From Rhizobium chutanense (GTDB lineage: Bacteria > Pseudomonadota > Alphaproteobacteria > Rhizobiales > Rhizobiaceae): a DNA stretch of 64,000 nt. A program made the translations under genes and the position numbers. This document shows positions 8,983 to 16,975 of this stretch, piece by piece (the stretch's first letter is position 1; the number at the start of each line of letters is the position of its first letter). Under the pieces are notes generated by a model, which ran no database searches, was not told the DNA's origin, and saw only the letters and a program-made list of their open reading frames with translations. The stretch lies in assembly GCF_002531935.1 (NCBI RefSeq), contig NZ_NWSV01000005.1, positions 186,001-250,000 on the forward strand. Direction: 5' to 3'.

Positions 8983-10057
8983 AGCCCATCTTCGTCGCCC
9001 TGCAGAACAGAACTATGCGAGCGAACTGGCCGCACTTGCGGAGAGCGACGACCGTCCAAGACCCGCTAACTGGCGGCTCTCCCCGCAGGCGGTCGTCACC
9101 TATCTTCTTGGTGGCAAGGCATCTGACGGAACTGCAATATCGGCGAAATATGTCGGAAACCGCCGGCTGATCGAGACTGCGGTTGCGACACTTGCCACCG
9201 ACCGGGCACTATTGCTGCTCGGCCTGCCGGGCACGGCTAAATCCTGGGTGTCCGAACATCTGGCGGCCGCGATTTCCGGTTCATCGCAGCGTCTGATCCA
9301 ATGCACCGCGGGCACGGACGAGAACCAGATTCGCTACGGCTGGAATTATGCCCTTCTGCTTGCAAAGGGGCCGTCGCCAGAAGCGCTGGTCAAGACGCCG
9401 CTGGTGCGGGCGATGGAAGAGGGTACGCTCCTCAGGCTCGAAGAACTGACCCGCATGGGCTCTGATGTGCAGGATACGCTGATCACCGTCCTCTCGGAAA
9501 AGACCTTGCCGGTGCCTGAACTCGATATCGCAATCGATGCCGAACGTGGCTTCAACATTATCGCCACGGCCAACAATCGCGACAAAGGCGTCAACGACCT
9601 GTCCTCGGCGCTGAAACGCCGCTTCAACGTTGTTGTGCTGCCTTCGCCAAGCACGCTGGAAGAGGAAACCCAGATCGTCGTGAAGCGCGTCGGCGAGATC
9701 GGCACCAATCTCAGCCTGCCGCCGATCCAGCCTGCCGACAAGGAACTCGCCCGCGTCGTCACCCTTTTCCGCGAAATCCGCGACGGCAAGACACTGAACG
9801 GCAAGACGAAGCTGAAGACGTCGACCGGTACGCTTTCGACCGCGGAGGCGATTTCCGTCGGCGTCTCGGCGTGGGCGGAAGCCGCCCATTTCGGCGACGG
9901 TCGTATCGATGCCAATGCGCTTGCCACGAACATCGTCGGCGCGGTGGTCAAGGATCCGGTGCAAGACAGTGTCGCACTTGCGGAATATCTTGAAACTGTG
10001 GTGCGCACGCGTGACGGCTGGAGCGATCTCTATGAGGCCATCCGCGAGGTGATCTGA
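8975..10057 (+). CDS. MoxR-family AAA+ ATPase
   Basis: This 360-residue ATPase belongs to the MoxR branch of AAA+ proteins, which remodel or insert cofactors into partner proteins with a vWA co-factor. Walker A is GLPGTAKS at residues 83-90. Walker B is LLRLEE at about 152-157, with Glu in place of the usual Asp-Glu pair. Sensor 1 is IATANNRD near 197-203, and an arginine-finger segment LKRRFN follows. The layout resembles the YehL-type subfamily. The start MPEAHLRRP (8975) lies within the last codons of the preceding gene; the frame is open further upstream but that part is antisense-like. It is 3 bp from the next gene, so production is coupled. Confidence 0.93.
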   Translation: MPEAHLRRPAEQNYASELAALAESDDRPRPANWRLSPQAVVTYLLGGKASDGTAISAKYVGNRRLIETAVATLATDRALLLLGLPGTAKSWVSEHLAAAISGSSQRLIQCTAGTDENQIRYGWNYALLLAKGPSPEALVKTPLVRAMEEGTLLRLEELTRMGSDVQDTLITVLSEKTLPVPELDIAIDAERGFNIIATANNRDKGVNDLSSALKRRFNVVVLPSPSTLEEETQIVVKRVGEIGTNLSLPPIQPADKELARVVTLFREIRDGKTLNGKTKLKTSTGTLSTAEAISVGVSAWAEAAHFGDGRIDANALATNIVGAVVKDPVQDSVALAEYLETVVRTRDGWSDLYEAIREVI

Positions 10058-10060
10058 GCG

Positions 10061-12391
10061 ATGAAGCGGAAGGCGCATCTTTTCGGCATCCGGCATCATG
10101 GGCCGGGTTCGGCGGCGCTCTTGAAGGGCGCACTCGACGCGCTCAATCCTGCCTGTGTGCTGATCGAGGGATCGCCGGAGGGCGACGCGCTGATCCGGCA
10201 TGCCGCGCTGCCGGGTATGAAACCGCCGCTGGCGATGCTGTTCTATGCGGCCGACGAGGCCGCCAACGCCGTCTTTGCACCCTTTGCGGAATTCTCTCCG
10301 GAGTGGGTTGCCATGCAATGGGCGCTCTCGCACGACCGCCCGGTACGTTTCATCGACTGGCCGGCGGCCGTGTCTCTGGCACTCACCAGGATTACCGGGG
10401 AAGAGACGCTTGCCGCCGTGGAGAAGAACCAGCCGGAAGTACCGGACGTCGACGAAGATGACCTGGCCGAAAGTCCGGATATGACGGCGGTGGAGACCCC
10501 ACCGGTTGATCTCGATCCTCTGGACATGCTCGCTGCGGCCGCCGGATATGGTGACGGCGAGACCTTTTGGAACGGGTTGATCGAACAGCATGGTGGCGGT
10601 CAGTCGCCGCTCGAAATCTTTGCCGCCATAGAAACAGCCATGACCGAAACGCGTCAACATCAGGCAGGTGCCGGAGGCATCAGTGAGGCCCGGTGGCTGC
10701 GCGAAGAGCGACGCGAAGCCTTCATGCGGGGGCACATCCGGGAGGCGCTGAAACAGCATGAAGGCGAGGTCGCGGTCGTGGTCGGCGCCTGGCACATCGG
10801 CGGGCTTCGTGCGGAGACGACGATTGCCGAGGATCGGGCGATCATCAAGGACTTGCGGAAGATCAAGGTGGAGGCGACCTGGGCGCCTTGGAGTGATGGA
10901 CGGCTGAGCTATGCCTCCGGCTACGGCGCGGGTGTCATTTCACCCGGCTGGTACCGGCATCTGTGGAGCCTCTATTCAAGTCACCGCCACGAGGGACCGG
11001 AAGCCTTTGCTGCCATCTGGCAGGCGCGGACTGCGGCTTTGTTGCGAGAGGAAGGGTTCGATGCCTCCACGGCTTCCGCAATCGAGGCTGCGCGGCTCGC
11101 ACTTGGACTTGCCAGCATGAGGGGTCTCGGCGTGCCCGGGCTCGCCGAAATGCAGGATGCTGCGCTTTCGTCCCTCTGCCATGGCGACCATGTGAAGCTC
11201 GCGATGATCGAACGGAAGCTCTATATCGGCGACAGGATCGGCGAGATCGACGAGGCGGTTCCGCAGATGCCGCTCGCCAAGGATTTCGAACTCTGGTGCC
11301 GAAAGACGCGCCTGAAACCGGAAGAGGCGGCAGGCGAGGTCAAACTCGATTTGCGCAGCGAGGCTGGCCTCCTGAAATCGACCTTCCTGCACCGGCTCAA
11401 CCTGATCGGCATCCATTGGGGCCGCCTGACCGACGCGGAAGCGGGTCGGGGGACATACCGCGAGATCTGGCGCCTTGCATGGTCTCCGGACATGACCGTC
11501 GGCTTGGCAGAAGCCCTTGTCTGGGGGTTGACGATCGAACAAGCGGCAGCCGCCGCGACGATCGATCGGGGTCGCAAGGCAAACGGCATCGCGCCGCTCT
11601 CAGATCTCGTGCGTGGCGCACTGGTTGCCGATCTTCCGGAGGCGGCAGGCGTCTGCATCGATCTTCTGCAATCCGCAGCCGTGCACAATAATGACATTAC
11701 CGATCTGATGAATGCGGTGGCGCCGCTCGTACGCATCGTCCGCTACGGAACCGCCCGCAAGCTGCCCGAACTCGAACTGCAAGCGCTCGTCAGGGCGCTG
11801 AGCGCTGAAGTGAATGCTGGCATCCGGATCGGCTCTCGCCAGTTGAACGATGACGCGACGTCCCAGCGCGTGAGCGCTATGCGCGCTTACGACGAGGCTC
11901 TCGGCCTTTTCGGCGATGCAGCGCTGCTTGAGGAATGGCGGCGCCAACTCGCTCTCATGGTCGATGATGAACAGGCGGTCGCGCCGGTAGTCGGTTTCAG
12001 CCTTCGCCGGCTGCACGATCTCGGTCTTTGGGATGAGGCGCAAATAGCAGCCGCCTTTTCGCGGCAGATCCTCGGCGAGATGCCTGACCGGGCTGGCTCC
12101 TTCATCGAGGCCTTTCTCTCTGGGGCGGCTGAAGTGCTCATCCAGGATCAGACACTGCTCTTCCTGATCGACGAATGGCTTTGCGGGCTGGACGAAACCC
12201 TGTTCATCAACAACCTGCCACTTTTGCGCCGCGCGTTCGCCGGTTTCGACACGGTTGGCCGGAAACGGATCTTGGAGCGGATCGCAGGTGGAAAAAAGCA
12301 AAGGCCAGTCGCCGCCGATGCGGTCAAGCACAACCCTGCTTTCGAACGCGCACTACCTTTGCTGAAACAGATACTGGGAATGGACGCATGA
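10061..12391 (+). CDS. DUF5682-like protein with TIKI/EreA-like motifs, MoxR/vWA cassette
   Basis: This is a 776-residue cytoplasmic protein. The N-terminal 260 residues hold spaced motifs: GIRHHGPGSA (His12, His13), LIEGSPEGD (Glu36, Glu40), RFIDWP near 95 and VVGAWHIGG near 245. A GxxH at each end with a glutamate between them is the pattern of the TIKI/TraB/ChaN/EreA superfamily of putative metal-dependent hydrolases; that link is my inference. The remaining 500 residues are mainly helical. Gene order and length match DUF5682 proteins found beside MoxR and vWA genes, including E. coli YehM. It starts 3 bp after the ATPase and overlaps the vWA start by 4 bp. Confidence 0.85.
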   Translation: MKRKAHLFGIRHHGPGSAALLKGALDALNPACVLIEGSPEGDALIRHAALPGMKPPLAMLFYAADEAANAVFAPFAEFSPEWVAMQWALSHDRPVRFIDWPAAVSLALTRITGEETLAAVEKNQPEVPDVDEDDLAESPDMTAVETPPVDLDPLDMLAAAAGYGDGETFWNGLIEQHGGGQSPLEIFAAIETAMTETRQHQAGAGGISEARWLREERREAFMRGHIREALKQHEGEVAVVVGAWHIGGLRAETTIAEDRAIIKDLRKIKVEATWAPWSDGRLSYASGYGAGVISPGWYRHLWSLYSSHRHEGPEAFAAIWQARTAALLREEGFDASTASAIEAARLALGLASMRGLGVPGLAEMQDAALSSLCHGDHVKLAMIERKLYIGDRIGEIDEAVPQMPLAKDFELWCRKTRLKPEEAAGEVKLDLRSEAGLLKSTFLHRLNLIGIHWGRLTDAEAGRGTYREIWRLAWSPDMTVGLAEALVWGLTIEQAAAAATIDRGRKANGIAPLSDLVRGALVADLPEAAGVCIDLLQSAAVHNNDITDLMNAVAPLVRIVRYGTARKLPELELQALVRALSAEVNAGIRIGSRQLNDDATSQRVSAMRAYDEALGLFGDAALLEEWRRQLALMVDDEQAVAPVVGFSLRRLHDLGLWDEAQIAAAFSRQILGEMPDRAGSFIEAFLSGAAEVLIQDQTLLFLIDEWLCGLDETLFINNLPLLRRAFAGFDTVGRKRILERIAGGKKQRPVAADAVKHNPAFERALPLLKQILGMDA

Positions 12392-13536
12392 CTTCCGAAC
12401 GCACCCGCCGCTGGAAGCTGGCACTTGGCGACGACGACATGGATGGTCTCGGTGAGCGCGACCAGCGGCTAAGCCGGGCGCTTTCGGCTCTCTATGAAAC
12501 CGAGGGCCGCAAGGGGCGCGGCGGCCTCGGCGCTTCCTCGCCCAAGGTCTCGCGCTGGCTCGGTGACATTCGCGAGTTCTTTCCAACGCCTGTCGTGCAG
12601 ATCATCCAGAAGGATGCGTTCGAGCGCCTCAATCTCAAGGCGCTGATGTTGGAGCCGGAGTTTCTTGAGACGCTGGAAGCGGATGTGCATCTCGTCGCGG
12701 ATCTCATCTCGCTTCGCGGCGCAATGCCCGAAAAGACGATGGAAACTGCCCGCATGGTGGTCAACAAGGTCGTCGATGACCTGATGAAACGGCTGCAGTC
12801 CAAGACGGTAGAGCGGCTGACCGGCGCAGTGAACCGCTCTCAGCGGACCCACCGGCCCCGTCACGCCGATATCGATTGGCCGCGGACGATCCGCGCCAAC
12901 CTTCGCCACTATCAGCAGGACTTCAAAACAGTCGTGCCGGAGACCCTGATCGGTTTTGCACGCAAAACCAGGACACGCGCAGATCTCGATCACGTCATGC
13001 TCTGCGTCGACCAGTCGGGCTCGATGGCATCTTCGGTCGTCTACTCGTCGATCTTCGCGGCCGTCATGGCGTCCATTCCGGTTCTGTCGACGAAACTCGT
13101 CTGTTTCGACACCGCAATCGTGGATCTGACGGAGGATCTATCCGATCCGGTCAAGGTTCTCTTCGGGGTGCAACTGGGAGGAGGCACTGATATCAATGCG
13201 GCGCTCGCCTATTGCGAGACTAAGATCGATCGGCCAGGCAAGACACATCTCGTTCTCGTCACCGACCTTTATGAAGGCGGTGATTCCGCCTCCATGCTGG
13301 CGCGCGTCGCCGCGCTCAAGCAGTCCGGCGTCAACGTCATCGTTCTGCTGGCACTTTCCGACGATGGCCGGCCGAGCTACGACGTGCGTCATGCCGGTGC
13401 GATCGCCGCGATGGATTGTCCTGTCTTTGCCTGCACGCCGGATCAGTTTCCGGATCTGATGGCGACCGCCTTGACGAAGCAGGATATTGGACAGTGGGCG
13501 AGCGCAAACGGCATCGAGCTCGTGCGGGGTGTCTAG
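12388..13536 (+). CDS. vWA domain protein, last gene of MoxR cassette
   Basis: This 382-residue protein has an N-terminal helical region of about 190 residues followed by a vWA domain. The metal-ion-dependent adhesion site is complete: DQSGSM at about 208-213 (DxSxS), the Thr in GGGTDIN near 267 and the Asp in VTDLYEG near 293. Such proteins act with MoxR ATPases on a third protein, here most simply the DUF5682-like or SWIM partner. The start ATG at 12388 overlaps the previous stop (ATGA); an open frame upstream of it is a shadow. The stop at 13534-13536 directly adjoins a relic of another LacI gene, which marks the right edge of the cassette. Confidence 0.92.
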   Translation: MTSERTRRWKLALGDDDMDGLGERDQRLSRALSALYETEGRKGRGGLGASSPKVSRWLGDIREFFPTPVVQIIQKDAFERLNLKALMLEPEFLETLEADVHLVADLISLRGAMPEKTMETARMVVNKVVDDLMKRLQSKTVERLTGAVNRSQRTHRPRHADIDWPRTIRANLRHYQQDFKTVVPETLIGFARKTRTRADLDHVMLCVDQSGSMASSVVYSSIFAAVMASIPVLSTKLVCFDTAIVDLTEDLSDPVKVLFGVQLGGGTDINAALAYCETKIDRPGKTHLVLVTDLYEGGDSASMLARVAALKQSGVNVIVLLALSDDGRPSYDVRHAGAIAAMDCPVFACTPDQFPDLMATALTKQDIGQWASANGIELVRGV

Positions 13537-13592
13537 ATGTCGTTCGCAGCCAGCTCATCCTGCGGGAGAGCATCGCTCCTCCGAAGGATTGA
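13537..13592 (+). pseudogene. Relic of a LacI-family gene 3' end
   Basis: Read in the frame ending at TGA 13590-13592, this segment encodes VVRSQLILRESIAPPKD. The intact LacI gene at 4956-6026 ends VIRSRLILRESVAAPKR: 12 of 17 residues match and about three quarters of 60 bp match, including 15 identical bases (ATCCTGCGGGAGAGC at 5991-6005 and 13557-13571). Nothing upstream of it is LacI-like, because the vWA gene ends at 13536. It is therefore an orphan C-terminal tail of a paralogous regulator, left by insertion of, or recombination around, the cassette. Confidence 0.75.
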
Positions 13593-13680
13593 CGAGCAAG
13601 CGGCGGCTGGGCACCTTGGACAGAAGCGCCGAGCGGTCAAATCGGACGCCAGCTCAAATCGATAAAGGCGTCCACATTGC

Positions 13681-14103
13681 TCAACCCTGCCAGGGATCGA
13701 TGATGACGACACCGGTGCCGTCGAAATCTCTCACGTTTCGCGTGACCACGGTAAGACTGTGAACGAGTGCGGTCGCAGCAATCAACGCATCTGCCTCGTT
13801 GCGGCGGTCGGGAATATGCAGATGCGCACAGCGCGTCGCGATGTCATCATCGATCGGCAGTATCCGGCCGGCAAACTGCGGACGCACATGGTCGTCCAGC
13901 CATGCACGCAGGCGTGAACCTTGCCGAGCATCTCGCCGTTGGACGGCAAGCACGCCCCGCTCCAATTCGAGAATGGTAATTGCAGAGAGATAGAAGTCCG
14001 AAACGTTTGCCGCTTCGATCCATGCCACGACTTGAGGATCGGCCTTGCCGTCACCAATCTTGCGCAGTTCGGAAATGACATTCGTATCCAGCAGATAGCT
14101 CAA
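13681..14103 (-). CDS. vapC: VapC-like PIN-domain ribonuclease toxin
   Basis: This 140-residue PIN-domain protein is the toxin of a type II toxin-antitoxin pair. The acidic site is complete: Asp6 in LLDTNVISEL, Glu46/48 in ILELERG, Asp105 in EADALIAA and Asp126 in NVRDF. These coordinate Mg/Mn for RNA cleavage, usually of tRNA or rRNA. NVISELRK and EADALIAATA place it near the FitB/VapC group. Its start overlaps the antitoxin stop by 4 bp. It sits just right of the MoxR/vWA cassette scar, where addiction modules are common. The cellular target is unknown. Confidence 0.93.
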   Translation of the reverse strand: MSYLLDTNVISELRKIGDGKADPQVVAWIEAANVSDFYLSAITILELERGVLAVQRRDARQGSRLRAWLDDHVRPQFAGRILPIDDDIATRCAHLHIPDRRNEADALIAATALVHSLTVVTRNVRDFDGTGVVIIDPWQG

Positions 14104-14354
14104 GACAGGTCGACTCCGCGGGTTTTGATGTCGACCCGCGATGGCATGAAATCGATTTCCGAAAGGCCCGGCATGGAAAGCCCATCGACCAGGCTTTGAC
14201 GCCTGCCGGAAAGACGCTCGAATTCCTCATATGTCAGAAGGACATGGGAAGGCTTGCCGCGGTCAGTGATGATGACCGGCCCTTTTCTGGCAGCTTTCTT
14301 CGCATTGCTGACATCGTGATTGAGTTCACGGCTCGAAAGTGTCGTAATCGTCAT
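14100..14354 (-). CDS. Phd/YefM-family antitoxin
   Basis: This antitoxin of about 84 residues neutralises the adjacent PIN toxin and represses the pair. TLSSRELNHDVSNAKKAARKGPVIITDRGKPSHVLLTYEEF (read in parts) is the typical Phd/YefM N-terminal DNA-binding fold, and the C-terminal third would wrap the toxin. Two starts are possible. I prefer ATG 14354 because a GGAG lies 6 bp before it, whereas ATG 14366 falls inside the operator palindrome. The pairing of a Phd-type antitoxin with a PIN toxin is common. Confidence 0.9.
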   Translation of the reverse strand: MTITTLSSRELNHDVSNAKKAARKGPVIITDRGKPSHVLLTYEEFERLSGRRQSLVDGLSMPGLSEIDFMPSRVDIKTRGVDLS

Positions 14355-14364
14355 GGCACACTCC

Positions 14365-14384
14365 ATGTAGGTATTTACCTACAT
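14365..14384. promoter_or_regulatory. Toxin-antitoxin operator palindrome
   Basis: ATGTAGGTA and TACCTACAT form a perfect 9-bp inverted repeat separated by TT. It lies directly upstream of the antitoxin start, where Phd/YefM antitoxins autoregulate. The role is inferred from position and symmetry. Confidence 0.8.
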
Positions 14385-14727
14385 ATAACACTGCCGGCCG
14401 GCAGAACAAGCGCCGCAGGAGCAATGAGATCGAAAATGGCTTTCAACTCGGGGAGCTGACGACGAATTGCCCCACACCCGAATGCCACGGGCAATCTTTC
14501 CGAGGCCGCGATCCTTCGCTCCCTTGCCAGCGATTTCCGGCCGCCACCAGCTGCCGTCGAGGGAAATTCGCACGCGCTCGGCGTCACGCCCATAGGGCGC
14601 AGATTGCGCTCCATCAAAACTTCGTCTGACCCCATCAGTCGACGCATCGTGCTACGAAAATCACGACACCGGGCGACGTCAAACTTCAGGTCTGCACGGT
14701 GGAATTTTTGAAATTCCGAGCACGCAT
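14385..14727. other. Intergenic stretch without a convincing gene
   Basis: These 343 bp lie between the antitoxin operator and the biotin carrier gene. Open frames exist on the minus strand, but none has a ribosome-binding site or a recognisable family. One of them contains RISLDGSWW, faintly like the start of a glycoside hydrolase family 2 protein; it is short and I do not call it. The right end should contain the promoter of the biotin/pxp operon, but no clear -35/-10 pair stands out. Confidence 0.55.
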
Positions 14728-15159
14728 ATGGACCTCTCGAAGATCAAGACGCTGATCGACTTTGTCGGACGATCTAATATTACCGAGCTGACCGTGACGG
14801 AGAAGGACGTGACGGTGCGGATTTTCCGCACTGCGCCGGGAGAGGCAGCTGTTGCCGAGCCATCGCCAAAGCCGGAATCGACGACAAGCCCTGTCACTGA
14901 TGCGCCTTCGACCATCGAGAAAACCTCCCATGCGGTGAAGGCGCCCGTCTTCGGCGTGCTGCACAAGGCCCCGGCGCCCGGCGAGCCGCCATTCGTCGCG
15001 ATCGGTGACGCGGTGGAGGAGGGGCAGACGCTCTTCATCATCGAGGCAATGAAGGTCTTCAACACCATCGCCGCGCCGCGATCCGGGCGCATCACGCACC
15101 TGACCCCTATCGACAATGGTGAGGTCGAGACCGGCGACCTGCTGGCGGAGATCGCCTGA
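14728..15159 (+). CDS. Biotin carboxyl carrier protein (AccB-like)
   Basis: This 143-residue carrier swings a carboxylated biotin between the carboxylase and a partner. The N-terminal 35 residues (DLSKIKTLIDFVGRSNITEL...) match AccB. A Pro/Ser/Thr-rich linker runs from about 36 to 68. The biotinyl domain has Lys109 in EAMKVF, where the common form is EAMKM. It heads a rightward operon with biotin carboxylase (1-bp overlap), a second carrier-like protein and pxpBCA. Because it sits with pxp genes rather than with accA or accD, it is probably dedicated to 5-oxoproline or a related amide/lactam substrate and not to fatty-acid synthesis. Confidence 0.92.
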   Translation: MDLSKIKTLIDFVGRSNITELTVTEKDVTVRIFRTAPGEAAVAEPSPKPESTTSPVTDAPSTIEKTSHAVKAPVFGVLHKAPAPGEPPFVAIGDAVEEGQTLFIIEAMKVFNTIAAPRSGRITHLTPIDNGEVETGDLLAEIA

Positions 15160-16553
15160 TGCCGGAAGCACCAGAACAATCCGCTGCCGCAGGGCGCCGT
15201 TTCGATACCGTCCTCATCGCCAATCGCGGCGAGATCGCCGCCCGGATTCAGCGCGCCTGCCGCGAACTCGGCCTGAAGACGGTTGCCATCTGCTCCGAGG
15301 CGGACAGGCAGGCGCCTTATATCAAGACCGCAGACAGTTTTCTCTGCATCGGTCCGCCGACTGCCGGCAAGAGCTATCTCAATCAGGATGCCATTCTTCT
15401 CGCCGCCCGCCTGACCGGCGCGGGCGCCATCCATCCCGGTTACGGTTTTCTGTCGGAAAACGCCGCATTCGCCGGCGCCGTTGAAAAGGCCGGGCTGGTC
15501 TTCATCGGCCCGACGGCTTCATCGATCGCCACCATGGGCGACAAGATCGCGGCAAAGCGGGCGATGATGGCGGCCGGCGTCCCCTGCGTTCCCGGCCCAG
15601 ATAGCGCGCTGCCCGACGATCCGGCCGCAATCGAGCGCATCGCGCGGGAGATCGGTTATCCCGTCATCGTCAAGGCGTCGGGCGGCGGCGGCGGGCGCGG
15701 CATGCGCGTCGTGCCGGAGGCCGGCCAGTTGCATGAAGCGATCGCGCTGACACGGGAGGAGGCGCGCAAGGCTTTCGGCTCGCCCTCGCTCTACATGGAG
15801 AAATTCTTACAGCACCCGCGCCATATCGAGATCCAGGTCATTTGCGACGACCACGGCAATGCCGTGTGGCTGGGTCACCGGGATTGCTCGATGCAGCGCC
15901 GCCATCAGAAAGTGGTGGAAGAGGCGCCGGCGCCGGGGATCGCGCCCGAGATCATCGAGCCGGTCGGCATGGCTTGCGTCGAGGCCTGCCGTCAGAACGG
16001 CTACCGCGGCGTCGGCACCTTCGAATTCCTCTATGAGGACGGCGCCTTTTATTTCATTGAAATGAACACACGGCTTCAGGTCGAGCATCCCGTCACCGAG
16101 CTGACGAGCGGGGTCGATATCGTCCAGGCGCAGATAAGGGCGGCCCAGGGTGACTTTCTCCACCTCACCCAAAGCGAGGTGACCTGCGACGGCCACTCTT
16201 TCGAATGCCGCATCAATGCCGAGGATCCCGACACCTTCCTGCCGTCGGCCGGTGTCGTCACCCATCTGGTCTTGCCGCAGGGGCCGGGCATCCGCGTCGA
16301 TACGCATATTCATCCCGGTTACCGGGTCTCGTCCTATTACGACTCGCTGATCGCCAAGCTGATCGTCCATGCGCCGACGCGGGCGAAAGCGATGGCCAAA
16401 ATGTGCGAGGCGCTTGCCGGCACCGAGATCGACGGCATCGCCACCAACATCCCCTTCCTGCGCGCCCTGTTCGAGGATCACGCATTCGCGCGCGGCGAGA
16501 CCGACATCCACTATCTCGAGCAATGGCTGAAGCTGCGGAGGGCGGCGGCATGA
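15159..16553 (+). CDS. accC: Biotin carboxylase (AccC-like)
   Basis: This 464-residue enzyme carboxylates biotin with ATP and bicarbonate. The N-terminal domain begins FDTVLIANRGEIAARIQRACRELG. The ATP-grasp domain has the glycine-rich loop KASGGGGGRGMR, the HRDCSMQRRHQKVVEEAPAP segment and the catalytic FIEMNTRLQVEHPVTE. The C-terminal domain contains YDSLIAKLIVHAPTR. Length is standard. The start overlaps the AccB-like stop by one base and the end overlaps the next start by 4 bp, so it is tightly coupled to both carrier genes and through them to pxpB. Confidence 0.95.
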   Translation: MPEAPEQSAAAGRRFDTVLIANRGEIAARIQRACRELGLKTVAICSEADRQAPYIKTADSFLCIGPPTAGKSYLNQDAILLAARLTGAGAIHPGYGFLSENAAFAGAVEKAGLVFIGPTASSIATMGDKIAAKRAMMAAGVPCVPGPDSALPDDPAAIERIAREIGYPVIVKASGGGGGRGMRVVPEAGQLHEAIALTREEARKAFGSPSLYMEKFLQHPRHIEIQVICDDHGNAVWLGHRDCSMQRRHQKVVEEAPAPGIAPEIIEPVGMACVEACRQNGYRGVGTFEFLYEDGAFYFIEMNTRLQVEHPVTELTSGVDIVQAQIRAAQGDFLHLTQSEVTCDGHSFECRINAEDPDTFLPSAGVVTHLVLPQGPGIRVDTHIHPGYRVSSYYDSLIAKLIVHAPTRAKAMAKMCEALAGTEIDGIATNIPFLRALFEDHAFARGETDIHYLEQWLKLRRAAA

Positions 16554-16975
16554 GCGCGATTGATTTCAGCGATCCCGCAACCATCGCTTTGCTCACCGAC
16601 GCGCTGACGGCTGCCGGAGTGGCGGGCCTGGAAATCTCTCGGCCGGAAGGGCAGCTTCGCATCGTCGTTTCAGGGGAGGGCGGTGCCCAGATCGGCGCCC
16701 ACGAAGCCGCAGCCCGCGCTCCAGGCGCCGCACCTGTCGTCGTGAAGGCGCCGGTGGCCGGACATTTCTGCGCCGAACATCCGGCCGTCCCGACCGTGTC
16801 CGGAAATCTGCCGCGCTCCGTATCGGATACCGATATTCTCGGCTTCGTCAGGATAGGGCATGTGCTGCTTCCCCTTCGCGCCGGCCGGTCGGGTGTTCTG
16901 ACCAGGCTGCTCGCCGAGCCCGGCGCCCTGATCGGCTTCGGCGACCCTCTGTTCGAAATCGAGCTGCCATCATGA
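16550..16975 (+). CDS. Second carrier-like (biotinyl/lipoyl fold) protein without the biotin lysine
   Basis: This 141-residue protein resembles AccB at both ends: an N-terminal helix region (ATIALLTDALTAAGVAGLEISRPEG) and a C-terminal half-barrel (KAPVAGHF ... RSGVLTRLLAEPGALIGFGDPLFEIE). At the position where the first carrier has FIIEAMKVFNTIAAPRSG, this one has only LLPLRAGRSG. The beta-hairpin that presents the biotinyl lysine is thus missing and it cannot be biotinylated in the usual way. It may be a structural subunit or a sensor. It lies between accC and pxpB with 4-bp overlaps on both sides. Confidence 0.8.
   Translation: MSAIDFSDPATIALLTDALTAAGVAGLEISRPEGQLRIVVSGEGGAQIGAHEAAARAPGAAPVVVKAPVAGHFCAEHPAVPTVSGNLPRSVSDTDILGFVRIGHVLLPLRAGRSGVLTRLLAEPGALIGFGDPLFEIELPS

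Noticed and set aside
5991..13571. The 15-bp direct repeat read as attL/attR of an integrase-mobilised island
   Set aside because: Both copies sit in conserved LacI C-terminal codons, so protein-level constraint explains the identity, and no integrase gene is present. I report it only as a LacI relic.
14379..14573. Minus-strand fragment with RISLDGSWW, resembling the start of a GH2 glycosidase
   Set aside because: The resemblance covers only a few residues, the frame is short and there is no continuation. Chance similarity is likely.
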